Below are positions 7,690-15,798 of a DNA stretch of 44,474 bases, one piece after another. This stretch comes from Ilumatobacter nonamiensis YM16-303 (lineage in GTDB: Bacteria > Actinomycetota > Acidimicrobiia > Acidimicrobiales > Ilumatobacteraceae): the NCBI RefSeq assembly GCF_000350145.1, contig NZ_BAOL01000037.1:1-44474 (forward strand). Direction: 5' to 3'. The notes under the pieces were generated by a model, which was given only the letters and a program-made list of their open reading frames with translations, was not told the DNA's origin and did not search any database. Each line of letters opens with the position of its first letter. Position 1 is the stretch's first letter. The translations under genes and the position numbers were made by a program.

Positions 7690-9336
7690 CCGGTCCCACA
7701 GACTCATCCGGCCGAATCGGTCGGTCCAGAGGAGGAGCGCGCCGGCCTCGTCCAGTGCGGTGTCGCCGGGTGGAGCGAACACCAACGGGGACGATGCAAC
7801 CTCGGAGGAATCCTCCACCACCGTGAACTCCGACTCGGGCAGATACATCTGATAGAGCATCAGCCGGTTGGTGGAATTCGACGCGGCCGGAACGAGGAAG
7901 TCGACGGGTGCTCCCGATGCGAGTGGTCCATCGGCCAGTTCGGCCACGGCGTCGTGACCTCCGCGGCCCGACCATTCGCGATCGAGGATGTCCGCGGTGA
8001 AGGCGTCGCCGACGACGACCAGCGCAAACGCTGCGATGGTGCCGGCGAGGAGGGCGCGACTTCGGAGGAACGTGGTCGCCAGCAGGACAGCACCCACCGC
8101 AAGCGCGAGCACCGTGATACGGAACACGTCGATCCGGTCACTCGATCCACGGAACGGCTGGAGCCCGAGAATCATCGGCTCCAACCCGTTCGAACTCGCC
8201 AGCGCATCGTGGCGAGAGATGACCGTGACGGCCGCCGTCGCGATCGTCGCCGCTGCGATCCCCACGGCGGCGACCACCCGGCTTCGCGCCGTTGTCGCGG
8301 TCGCCGCCGTCACGAGCGTGGCGAGTCCGATCAGCAGCACCGGGGCGGTGACGACGTCCGAGTACCGGCCGTAGACCACCTGGTCGGCGCGCAGACGCCC
8401 GGCCATGAACGCGATCGACAGGCCGGCGCACGCGGCGACGGTGAGACCGACGAGGCGCGCATCGTCGCGCGTGGGCACGCGGGTCGTCGAACGGTCGGAC
8501 CCGGAGGCGAAGCTGTTGCGGGCGAGTACCCATCCTCCGACGCCGATCAGCCCCGCCGACGCCACGAGCTGGTACCAGGTCTGCCCGGCGAACGACAGGA
8601 GCAGCGCACCAGGATCGGTCAACCGATCGGCGACGGCGCCGGCGGAATTGTTCGATGTCGGGTTCCGCCACAGTTGTGCGACGATGAGCCGGGTCGCGAT
8701 CTCGACCGCGATCAGCCCGCCGACTGTGCACGCTGCGGCGATCGTGGCGTCGACGGCGGAGAGGGATCGCCGGCGGACGGCGAGCGCCATCACGACGAGC
8801 GCGATCACGACGAGCGGCAGGAGGCGGCTGTGCGCCCCGACCGCCGCGGCTGCTGCGAACCCGAGCAGGACGCCGCTCGATCGGGACGGCGCCGACCAGA
8901 ACCGGAGCAGCGCGAGCAGCGCCACGAGGAACATCGCGGCGGTGAGCGATTCGGACCAGACGAAGTCGGTGGTGAACAGGCGCGCGGGCGTCAGCGAGAC
9001 GATGACGGCGATCGCCGCACAGCCCCACGGGCCGAGCGATGTCAACCGTCGAGCCAACACGACCAGCAACAGGGCGGCCACTGCACCGAGCACGGCGTTG
9101 ACGACCAGCGCGAGTCGGAACACGATCGCCGGATCGCTGGTGAACCAGTGGATCGGCGCCAGGAGCGCGGCGTATGCCGGTCGCCACGTGCTGTGGTCGT
9201 GCATGGTCCATGACGTGCCACCGCCGAGGAACCGGGCCATCGCCAACTGAGCGGGTTCGTCGGGCCAGATGGAGTATTCGGTGCGCCCCCAGGACGCGCC
9301 GACCCGCACGAGGAACACAGTGACGGCGCTGAGCAA
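7675..9336 (-). CDS. GT-C type (GT39-like) membrane glycosyltransferase family protein
   Basis: A 553-residue polytopic protein. The first loop carries WPDEPAQLAMARFL (about 24-37), the acidic loop expected of the ArnT/PMT-like GT-C fold, followed by about ten hydrophobic segments and an outer C-terminal region. It probably uses a polyprenyl-phosphate sugar made by a GT2 enzyme such as its convergent neighbour. The TTG at 9336 is the first canonical start; the frame is open further upstream (PDEPTTWRRAGLL would precede it) without an ATG, GTG or TTG, so the true start is uncertain. It lies 28 bases after the PAP2-like gene and is likely co-transcribed with it. Confidence 0.72.
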   Translation of the reverse strand: MLSAVTVFLVRVGASWGRTEYSIWPDEPAQLAMARFLGGGTSWTMHDHSTWRPAYAALLAPIHWFTSDPAIVFRLALVVNAVLGAVAALLLVVLARRLTSLGPWGCAAIAVIVSLTPARLFTTDFVWSESLTAAMFLVALLALLRFWSAPSRSSGVLLGFAAAAAVGAHSRLLPLVVIALVVMALAVRRRSLSAVDATIAAACTVGGLIAVEIATRLIVAQLWRNPTSNNSAGAVADRLTDPGALLLSFAGQTWYQLVASAGLIGVGGWVLARNSFASGSDRSTTRVPTRDDARLVGLTVAACAGLSIAFMAGRLRADQVVYGRYSDVVTAPVLLIGLATLVTAATATTARSRVVAAVGIAAATIATAAVTVISRHDALASSNGLEPMILGLQPFRGSSDRIDVFRITVLALAVGAVLLATTFLRSRALLAGTIAAFALVVVGDAFTADILDREWSGRGGHDAVAELADGPLASGAPVDFLVPAASNSTNRLMLYQMYLPESEFTVVEDSSEVASSPLVFAPPGDTALDEAGALLLWTDRFGRMSLWDRSVVR

Positions 9337-9364
9337 CCCGGCACGTCGCCAGGTTGTCGGTTCG

Positions 9365-10447
9365 TCAGGCAGACGCCGACTCCAGCGACTCGGGCTCCTC
9401 GAGGGTGGGTTCGCCGGCAGGAACCGGAGCGGTCGCGTCCCAGCGTCGTTCGATGCGATTCCAGATCAGGAACGAGACTCCCACGGTCGCCCATCCTGCC
9501 AAGGCATCGGCGAAGTAGTGCTCTCCGAAGTACATCAGTGCGACCGCCATGCTGAACGGATAGAGCAATGCCAGGTACCGCAGCCCGACCGGACGGATCT
9601 TCGGCCAGAAGAAGACCACGACGAACAGCGCGTACGCAGAGTGGAGCGATGGCATCGCAGCGACCTCGTTCGCCCAGTCGCGTCCCACGTCCCACGCCTC
9701 GACGAAACTCTCGAGCCCGATGTGTCGCCAGCCGTTGCCGGTCGGACGCCGGACCGGGGGGAGTGCGTCGAAGGCGTACCCGGATCCGTTGACACCACCC
9801 GCCGCCATCCACGGGGGCGCCGTCGGGAACAGGATGAAGCCGACGCACCCGATCAGGATCACGGTGGCGAAGCGCCGCATGTATCGGATCCACTGGTCGC
9901 GATTCGTGAGCCAGAGCACGGCCATCACCAGCGGCGGCAACACGAAGTGCGAGTAGTACACGAACGCCGCGATCACGTCGTACCACCGAACGGTTCCGAC
10001 CGGAGCCAGGAAACGCTCCTGAAGCCAGACCACGCCGTCGGTGCCGAAGAACAGGAATCGATCGATGTTGCGCACCGATTCGACCTGGACGGGCATCCCC
10101 AGACCGTCCGCGATGCCGCGGCTCTCGTCGTAGGCGAGCCACATCGCCACGAAGAACCCGAGGTCACGCGCGGTGCGCCACCACTCGTGCGCCGGTCGAC
10201 CGACGCTGGCGACGCACAGGAAGATCGCGAACGACCAGAGCACCGAGATGCGATCGATGATGATCCCGTTCTCCAAGAACCACCAGACGTACACCGATGT
10301 GTAGAGGCTGATCAGACACCAGCGGATCATGCGCCATTCGACGCCGAAGGCCCGCAGCACGGCGCTGAACGCCCCCACGACTGACGCCAAGGCGATCGAG
10401 TACCAGAGGACGCGCCACAGCCCTCCCGTCTCGAGCGCCACCACCAT
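9365..10447 (-). CDS. PAP2 superfamily membrane protein, Aur1/inositolphosphotransferase-like
   Basis: A 360-residue polytopic protein. Motifs are LFPTAPPWM (about 206-214), PSLHS (266-270, with catalytic-type His269) and GEHYFAD (308-314, His310 and Asp314). These match the PAP2_3 branch that includes fungal Aur1 and mycobacterial inositol-phosphate transferases, which move a phospho-head group from one lipid to another or dephosphorylate lipid phosphates. At least six hydrophobic segments surround the motifs. It sits upstream of a GT-C protein in the same orientation, suggesting glycolipid or phosphoinositide metabolism. A leaderless promoter precedes ATG 10447. Transferase versus phosphatase activity cannot be decided from sequence. 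Confidence 0.82.
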   Translation of the reverse strand: MVVALETGGLWRVLWYSIALASVVGAFSAVLRAFGVEWRMIRWCLISLYTSVYVWWFLENGIIIDRISVLWSFAIFLCVASVGRPAHEWWRTARDLGFFVAMWLAYDESRGIADGLGMPVQVESVRNIDRFLFFGTDGVVWLQERFLAPVGTVRWYDVIAAFVYYSHFVLPPLVMAVLWLTNRDQWIRYMRRFATVILIGCVGFILFPTAPPWMAAGGVNGSGYAFDALPPVRRPTGNGWRHIGLESFVEAWDVGRDWANEVAAMPSLHSAYALFVVVFFWPKIRPVGLRYLALLYPFSMAVALMYFGEHYFADALAGWATVGVSFLIWNRIERRWDATAPVPAGEPTLEEPESLESASA

Positions 10448-10460
10448 CGGCAGGACGCTA
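10448..10460 (-). promoter_or_regulatory. Leaderless -10 box TAGCGT for the PAP2-like gene
   Basis: On the minus strand TAGCGT (10460-10455) is followed by 7 bases and the ATG at 10447. TAGCGT recurs in the same position before the potassium channel gene and dxs. Confidence 0.45.
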
Positions 10461-10514
10461 CTCGCGCGTCACTCTCCGTTCACCTCGATGCAGTCGGCGC
10501 TCGTCTCGCCGGTG

Positions 10515-11105
10515 TCAACCGATGCGGTCGAGAAACGCGCGCGATCGCTCGACGACCAGCGCCGTGGCGTCCGCGTCGTGGGACGGGAGCGAGCTGTCGA
10601 CGAAGAGGTGATGGCTTCCGGGGTACGTGTACAGCTCGCCGATGGTCGATCCGACGGACTCGACGAGCTCGCGTGCGGCGTCGGCGTCGCCCTCGTGAGC
10701 GAAGAACTCGTCGTCGTCCATGCCGTGGATCTGGACGGGGAGGGAATCGGGCCAGGGCCCGAACGCCCACTCGCCGGTGATGGGGATGCACGCCTCGTAC
10801 AGCAACGCACCGCGAGCACCCGGCCGCGTCTGGGCCAGGCGCTGGGCGGTCATCACACCCAGCGAGATCCCCGCGTACACCAACTCCGGCGGCAGTTCAC
10901 CGAGGGCATCCTCCGTGCGCTCGCGCACGGTGTCATCGCCGATGTCGTTCTTGATCGCGAACCCGTCCTCCAGGCTCGACGCGACGGCCCCGGCGTAGAG
11001 ATCAGGGGTGTGGACGCGGTGGGTTCCCCCGGCGAGGCGCTCGGCGAACTCGCGCACACCGTCGGTCAACCCCAACACGTGGTGGAACAGGACGACCTCG
11101 GCCAT
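10515..11105 (-). CDS. Dienelactone hydrolase family alpha/beta hydrolase
   Basis: A 196-residue single-domain alpha/beta hydrolase. The nucleophile elbow is GISLG with Ser81 (DLH itself uses Cys), an acidic cluster HGMDDDE (about 128-134) supplies the acid, and GSHHLF (about 163-168) supplies His. It starts 9 bases after the coxM stop on the same strand, so it is probably the last gene of the cox operon. Coupling suggests it hydrolyses an ester or lactone made upstream or downstream of the molybdenum hydroxylase. Substrate unknown. Confidence 0.8.
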   Translation of the reverse strand: MAEVVLFHHVLGLTDGVREFAERLAGGTHRVHTPDLYAGAVASSLEDGFAIKNDIGDDTVRERTEDALGELPPELVYAGISLGVMTAQRLAQTRPGARGALLYEACIPITGEWAFGPWPDSLPVQIHGMDDDEFFAHEGDADAARELVESVGSTIGELYTYPGSHHLFVDSSLPSHDADATALVVERSRAFLDRIG

Positions 11106-11114
11106 GTGCTGCCC

Positions 11115-11942
11115 TTATGAGGAGCTGGCTTCTTCGAGGGCGCGGCGGGTGAGGACGCGGGCGAGGTGTTCGCGGTACTCGATGCTCGCGTTCAGGTCGG
11201 CGGTCGGGTCGCACCCCTCCGGCGCCTGCGCCGCCGCGTCCTCGATCGATGCTCCGCTCGACAGCGCCTCGGACACGCCGCTGGCGAGAATCGGGACCGA
11301 ACCCATGTTCACCAGGCCGATGCCGGAATCACCGTTGCGGCGCCAGGCGGCCACACCGACGATCGCCCAGTCCTGCGCACGACGGTTGAACTTCTGGAAG
11401 CTCCACCCGGCACCGTTCATCTTCGGCACGCGGATCTCGGTGAGCAGCTCGTCGGCCGCGAGGGCGGTCGTGAGGAAGCCCTGGTAGAAGTCGCCCGCAG
11501 CGATCTCCCGCGTGCCGTTCGGACCCTGCGCCACGTACGTCGCACCGAGGGCCAGCGTGGTCGCCGGCAGATCGGACGCCGAGTCGCTGTGGCAGATCGA
11601 GCCGCCGATGGTGCCGCGATGGCGGACCTGCGGGTCGCCGACGTGGGAGGCGGCATGGGCGAGCAACGGGACGTGCTGTGCGAGCAGGTCGGAGTTCTCG
11701 ACGTCCATGTGGCGTGTCATCGCGCCGATCGCGATCACGTCGCCGTCCTCGCGAATGTAGGACAGGTCGGTGAGACGGCCGATGTCGATCAGCACGGTCG
11801 GCTGCGCGAGGCGCAGCTTCATCAGCGGCAGGAGGCTGTGCCCTCCCGCGAGGAACTTGGACTCGTCGCCGTGTTGTCCGATCAGGCTGATGGCCTCCTC
11901 GGCGGACTCGGCGCGGGCGTAGTCGAATGCTGCGGGGATCAC
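11115..11942 (-). CDS. coxM: FAD-binding medium subunit of form II CO-dehydrogenase-like molybdenum hydroxylase (CoxM)
   Basis: A 275-residue flavoprotein subunit of the xanthine dehydrogenase/CODH family. AGGHSLLPLMKLRL (about 32-45) and TIGGSICHSDSASDLP (about 110-125) are the two classic FAD pyrophosphate-binding motifs. It should pass electrons from the 2Fe-2S centres of CoxS to an acceptor. The GTG at 11942 overlaps the coxL stop by 4 bases. A longer upstream reading frame exists but lies inside coxL and is rejected. Gene order S-L-M is conserved with other form II clusters. Confidence 0.88.
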   Translation of the reverse strand: MIPAAFDYARAESAEEAISLIGQHGDESKFLAGGHSLLPLMKLRLAQPTVLIDIGRLTDLSYIREDGDVIAIGAMTRHMDVENSDLLAQHVPLLAHAASHVGDPQVRHRGTIGGSICHSDSASDLPATTLALGATYVAQGPNGTREIAAGDFYQGFLTTALAADELLTEIRVPKMNGAGWSFQKFNRRAQDWAIVGVAAWRRNGDSGIGLVNMGSVPILASGVSEALSSGASIEDAAAQAPEGCDPTADLNASIEYREHLARVLTRRALEEASSS

Positions 11943-14386
11943 TGGTTCTCCTGAGAGTTGGGGGCTGCTTGGGCTTCGTGAATGGCGGTCCAGACCTTGA
12001 CGGGACTGGCGGGCATCTGGATGTCGCGCACGCCGAGCCCGGACAGGGCATCGACGATGGCGTTCATCACACACGGGGCGGCGCCGATGGTGCCGGCCTC
12101 GCCGACCCCCTTGACGCCGAGTGGATTGGTCGGTGACGGCGTGATGCTCTCGCCGGTGGTGATCGGTGGAACGTCGCTGGCGGCAGGCACCAGGTATTCG
12201 GCGAGCCCCGACGTCTGGAGGTTGCCGTCGCTGTCGTACACGGCTTCCTCGTACAACGCCTGGGCCAAGCCCTGGATCACGCCGCCGTGGACCTGGCCGT
12301 CGACGATCAGCGGGTTGACCTTGTTGCCGCAGTCGTCGACGGCGACGTACTGGAGGACGTCGGTGTGGCCGGTTTCGGTGTCGACCTCGACCACGCAGAT
12401 GTGTGTGCCGAAGGGCCACGAGAAGTTCGGCGGGTCGTAGGTGACCTGGACCTCGAGGTTCGGTTCGACGTCGTCGGGGAGGTCGTGGGCCGTGAACGCC
12501 TCGAAGGCGATCGCAGCGAGCGGCATCTCCTTGTCGGGCGAACCCGCCACGCTGAACACGCCGCCGGAGAACTCGAGGTCGTCCTCGTTGGCCTCCATCT
12601 GGTGAGCGGCGATCTTGCGCGCCTTGTCGATCACCTTGTCGCAGGCCATCCCGATCGCCACGCCACCGACCGGCAGCGAACGCGAACCGTACGTGTCGAG
12701 GCCGAGCGGTGCGATCGCGGTGTCGGAGTGCAGCACGTCGACATCGGCCGGATCGACCCCGAACTTGTCGGCGGCGATCATCGACCAGGCGGTCTCGTGA
12801 CCCTGCCCGTGCGGCGCGGTGCCGGTGACCACCTGGATCTTCGAGGTCGGCAGGACCCGCACGGTGGCCGATTCCCAGCCGCCGGCCGAGTAGTTCAGCG
12901 AGGCCAGCACCCGTGACGGGGCGAGGCCGCACATCTCGAAGTACGTCGAGACGCCGATTCCGAGTCGCTTCGTGGCGCCCTCGACGTTCTGGCTTCGCTG
13001 GCGTTCGCGGAGCACCGCGTAGTCGACCATTCCCTCGGCGACCGTGGCCGCCTTGTCGTGGTCACCCGAGTCGTAGACGAGACCGGTGTAGGCCTCGTAC
13101 GGGAATGACTCCTTGGGGATGAAGTTGCGGCGACGGAGTTCGAGCGGATCGATGTCCATCTTGCGTGCCAGCGCGTCCATCGCGTGCTCGATCGCGTAGG
13201 TCGCCTCGGGTCGACCGGCGCCGCGATAGGCGTCGGTCGGCGTCATCGTCGTGAACACGGAGGTGCACGAGAAGTCGAACGCCTTCGGGATCTCGTAGAC
13301 ACCGCCGTAGAGGAACGCCCCGAGCAGCGGGACGCCCGGCGTGACCAGCTGGAGGTAGGCCCCCATGTCGCCGATGAGGCGGACCCGGAGGCCGGTGATC
13401 TTGCCGTTCTCGTCGGCGGCCAGTTCGATGTCCTGGATCTGCGCACGACCGTGGATCGTGGCCTGCGCGTTCTCGCCGCGCTCCTCGTTCCAGCGGACCG
13501 GTACCTTGAGGGTGCGCGCGAGCTGCACGCAGAGCAGCTCCTCGGCGTACACGTTGAGCTTGGAGCCGAAGCCGCCACCGACCGCCGGGCACACGACCCG
13601 CATCTGCTGCTCGGGGATCCCGAGCGTGAGTGCGGTCATCACCTTGAGGATGTGCGGCACCTGGGTCGCCGAGTACAGCGTCATGTCGCCGCCGTACGGC
13701 TGGGGAATCGCCACGACTGCGCGTGGCTCCATCGCCATCGGGATCAGGCGCTGCTGGACGTAGCGTTCCTTGACGACGTGGGCGGACTCGTTCATCGCCT
13801 TCTGGCAGTCGCCCTCGTTCTCCTCGATCACGAGCGGCCACGTGTACGACACGTTCGTGCCGATCTCGTCGTGGATCACGACGTCGTCGGCGAGCGCCTG
13901 TTCGAGATCGATCACGGCGGGGAGCGGTTCGTACTCGACGTCGATCGCCTCCAGCGCGTCACGCGCGATCGCGTCCGAGGTGGCGAGGACGCACGCCACG
14001 CCGTCGCCCACGTACGTCGCCTTCGTGGCGGCGAGCGGGAAGTGCGCCGGGTTCTTCATGTCGTCGGTGACGGGCCACGCGCAGGGCATCGGCGCGGCCC
14101 ACTGATCGGCCAGGTCGGCTCCGCTGTACGCATGCAGCACGCCGTCCATCGCGAGCGCGCCGGACACGTCGACCGAGACGATCTTGGCGTGGGCGTACGG
14201 GCTGCGCAGCACCGCGAGGTGCAACGCGCCGGGAACCTTCATGTCGTTCGTGAAGACCGCTTCCCCCGTGAGCAGCGCCGGGTCCTCCTTGCGGAGCAGG
14301 CGCTTGCCGAGGACCCCGTTGCCGGCGGCGATCGAACCCTCGCTGGCGGCCTCGTTGTCGGTGACCAGGTCGTCGATGATCGTCAT
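11939..14386 (-). CDS. coxL: Form II CoxL-like molybdopterin-binding large subunit
   Basis: An 815-residue Mo-MCD subunit of the xanthine oxidase family. AVGGGFGSK (about 268-276) is a cofactor-binding glycine motif and GVGEAGT carries the catalytic-type Glu (about 763). The active-site loop reads AYRGAGR (386-392), which defines form II; true aerobic CO dehydrogenases have AYRCSFR with the copper-binding Cys. CO oxidation is therefore not supported, and an aromatic, heterocyclic or aldehyde substrate is more likely. ATG 14386 is preceded by GGGGGT. It overlaps coxM by 4 bases and lies 37 bases downstream of coxS. The C-terminal DLH-like gene may process the product. Confidence 0.9.
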   Translation of the reverse strand: MTIIDDLVTDNEAASEGSIAAGNGVLGKRLLRKEDPALLTGEAVFTNDMKVPGALHLAVLRSPYAHAKIVSVDVSGALAMDGVLHAYSGADLADQWAAPMPCAWPVTDDMKNPAHFPLAATKATYVGDGVACVLATSDAIARDALEAIDVEYEPLPAVIDLEQALADDVVIHDEIGTNVSYTWPLVIEENEGDCQKAMNESAHVVKERYVQQRLIPMAMEPRAVVAIPQPYGGDMTLYSATQVPHILKVMTALTLGIPEQQMRVVCPAVGGGFGSKLNVYAEELLCVQLARTLKVPVRWNEERGENAQATIHGRAQIQDIELAADENGKITGLRVRLIGDMGAYLQLVTPGVPLLGAFLYGGVYEIPKAFDFSCTSVFTTMTPTDAYRGAGRPEATYAIEHAMDALARKMDIDPLELRRRNFIPKESFPYEAYTGLVYDSGDHDKAATVAEGMVDYAVLRERQRSQNVEGATKRLGIGVSTYFEMCGLAPSRVLASLNYSAGGWESATVRVLPTSKIQVVTGTAPHGQGHETAWSMIAADKFGVDPADVDVLHSDTAIAPLGLDTYGSRSLPVGGVAIGMACDKVIDKARKIAAHQMEANEDDLEFSGGVFSVAGSPDKEMPLAAIAFEAFTAHDLPDDVEPNLEVQVTYDPPNFSWPFGTHICVVEVDTETGHTDVLQYVAVDDCGNKVNPLIVDGQVHGGVIQGLAQALYEEAVYDSDGNLQTSGLAEYLVPAASDVPPITTGESITPSPTNPLGVKGVGEAGTIGAAPCVMNAIVDALSGLGVRDIQMPASPVKVWTAIHEAQAAPNSQENQ

Positions 14387-14423
14387 GTCTGGACCCCCAT
14401 CCAGTCGATGTCGTCGATGTCCG

Positions 14424-14882
14424 TCAGGCGCTCGCCGCAGCGAGGACCGACTTGACGATGTTGTGATAGCCCGTGCAGCGGCACAGGTTGCCTTCGAGGC
14501 CGATCCGGACTTCCTGCTCGGTCGGGTTCGGGTTCTCCTCGAGGAGACTCGTGGCGGCCATGACCATCCCCGGGGTGCAGTAGCCGCACTGCAGACCGTG
14601 GTTCTCCATGAACGCCTGCTGCATCGGATGCAGTGTCCCATCGGCGTCGGCCATCCCCTCGATCGTGGTGATCTCCTGCCCGTCCGCCTGGGCGGCGAGT
14701 ACGGTGCAGCTCTTCACGGCCTCACCGTTCAGGTGGAGGGAACAGGCGCCGCACGATGATGTGTCGCAGCCGATGTTGGTTCCGGTCAATCCGGCGTGTT
14801 CGCGGACGTAGTGGACGAGCAGCGTGCGTGCCTCGACGTCGTGCGTGTGTTCTTCGCCGTTGATCGTGATGGTGACGTCCAC
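14424..14882 (-). CDS. coxS: 2Fe-2S small subunit of the CoxSLM molybdenum hydroxylase
   Basis: A 152-residue protein from the chosen GTG. Four Cys of a plant-type 2Fe-2S site (C39, C44, C47, C59) are followed by the all-helical second 2Fe-2S domain with CGYC (C99, C102) and CRC (C134, C136), all intact. It transfers electrons from the molybdenum site in CoxL to FAD in CoxM. GTG 14882 follows GGGGGT by 5 bases; a TTG at 14894 would add four residues. It is the first gene of the minus-strand operon coxS-coxL-coxM-hydrolase. Confidence 0.92.
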   Translation of the reverse strand: MDVTITINGEEHTHDVEARTLLVHYVREHAGLTGTNIGCDTSSCGACSLHLNGEAVKSCTVLAAQADGQEITTIEGMADADGTLHPMQQAFMENHGLQCGYCTPGMVMAATSLLEENPNPTEQEVRIGLEGNLCRCTGYHNIVKSVLAAASA

Positions 14883-15009
14883 GAAGACCCCCAAGTGGTG
14901 TGTGGTGTGAAGTGTTGCCCGATGAAGCCGCGTCTGTGACGCGCGTCCCCATCATGCCTCATGAGTGACCGCCACGCGAACAGGAGCGCACCACCACCCC
15001 ACCTCCGAG

Positions 15010-15061
15010 CGTTTGCGTTGCACTTTTGGCTGCCCGGCCGACCAGTTGTGCAACGCGAACG
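15010..15061. terminator. Long-armed hairpin between coxS and the AlkD-like gene
   Basis: CGTTTGCGTTGCAC (15010-15023) pairs with GTGCAACGCGAACG (15048-15061) at 13 of 14 positions around a 24-base GC-rich loop that can itself partly pair. It starts 24 bases after the stop of the minus-strand AlkD-like gene, so a terminator is likely, though no U-run follows. A mobile palindromic (REP-like) unit is the alternative. The rest of 14883-15084 shows only a short TCATG-CCT-CATGA palindrome and no gene. Confidence 0.55.
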
Positions 15062-15084
15062 GGGTGGTGACGGGCGGGGAAGGG

Positions 15085-15762
15085 TCAGAGGTGTTTGCTC
15101 GCCTCGCGGACGGTGAGCGGCGACAGATCCTCGACGTGTGCATCGATGAATGTCCGCACCGCTCCCGGGTCGATTCGCGCGTATTGGCGCAGCGCCCAAC
15201 CGATGGCCTTCCGGATGAAGAACTCGGGGTCACCCGCGCGTCGCAGCGAGTAGCGGAACAGGCGATCGACGTCGGTCCGTTCCTGGAAACGGAGCTGGTG
15301 GATGATCGCCGTACGGGCGAGCCAGAAGTCGGGATCGTCGATCCATTCGTCGAGCGCATCGACGAGGCCCGGGTGGGCGAGCACCATGGTGCCGACCGTC
15401 GGCGAGGCGAGTGCATCGACGGTGTCCCACCACGAGTCGGTGGTGATGAAATGGCGGAGATCGTCGAGATGATCGACCGCGAGCCGCCTCGCGTTCGCCG
15501 CCAGAAGGTCGCTCGCGACGTAGTGGAACTCGCGCTCCGGCTGGGAGCGGAGTCGGTACGCGGTGTCGACGACGCCATCGATGTCGGCCCGCTTCGACGC
15601 GTTGATCAACGGGCGCGACGCCAGGCGCCGCGCCGGGGTCTTCACGCCGAGGAACGGAAACCGGCCCTTCATGTATGCGGCCATCGGTGTCGCGTCGGCC
15701 GGCACGGCGACAGCCGCGAGACGGTCCCGCAGACCGTCGACGGCGTCCGGAGCGGTGTCCAT
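15085..15762 (-). CDS. DNA alkylation repair protein, AlkD-like HEAT-repeat family
   Basis: A 225-residue helical protein matching the AlkD/DNA_alkylation family. Landmarks are AAYMKGRFPFLGVKTPARR (about 28-46), REFHYVASDLL near the middle, TTDSWWDTVDALA (about 107-119, the WWDTVD motif), and WLARTAIIHQL plus FFIRKAIGWALRQYAR (C-terminal repeats). Known family members remove bulky alkylated purines from DNA. The size is typical. The gene appears monocistronic, with a hairpin after it. No SOS box was found upstream, so damage control is not evident. Confidence 0.88.
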   Translation of the reverse strand: MDTAPDAVDGLRDRLAAVAVPADATPMAAYMKGRFPFLGVKTPARRLASRPLINASKRADIDGVVDTAYRLRSQPEREFHYVASDLLAANARRLAVDHLDDLRHFITTDSWWDTVDALASPTVGTMVLAHPGLVDALDEWIDDPDFWLARTAIIHQLRFQERTDVDRLFRYSLRRAGDPEFFIRKAIGWALRQYARIDPGAVRTFIDAHVEDLSPLTVREASKHL

Positions 15763-15798
15763 CCCGGGTCCCGACCCTCCGTCGAAGTCGCCGCGTCG

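Noticed and set aside
11939-14386. Assignment of the CoxSLM operon as aerobic CO dehydrogenase
   Set aside because: The large subunit has AYRGAGR rather than the Cys-containing form I loop.
14883-15009. Short palindromes TCATG-CCT-CATGA and CGTC-TGT-GACG upstream of coxS as operators
   Set aside because: Arms of 4-5 bases are expected by chance in a region of this size and no related copy is nearby.
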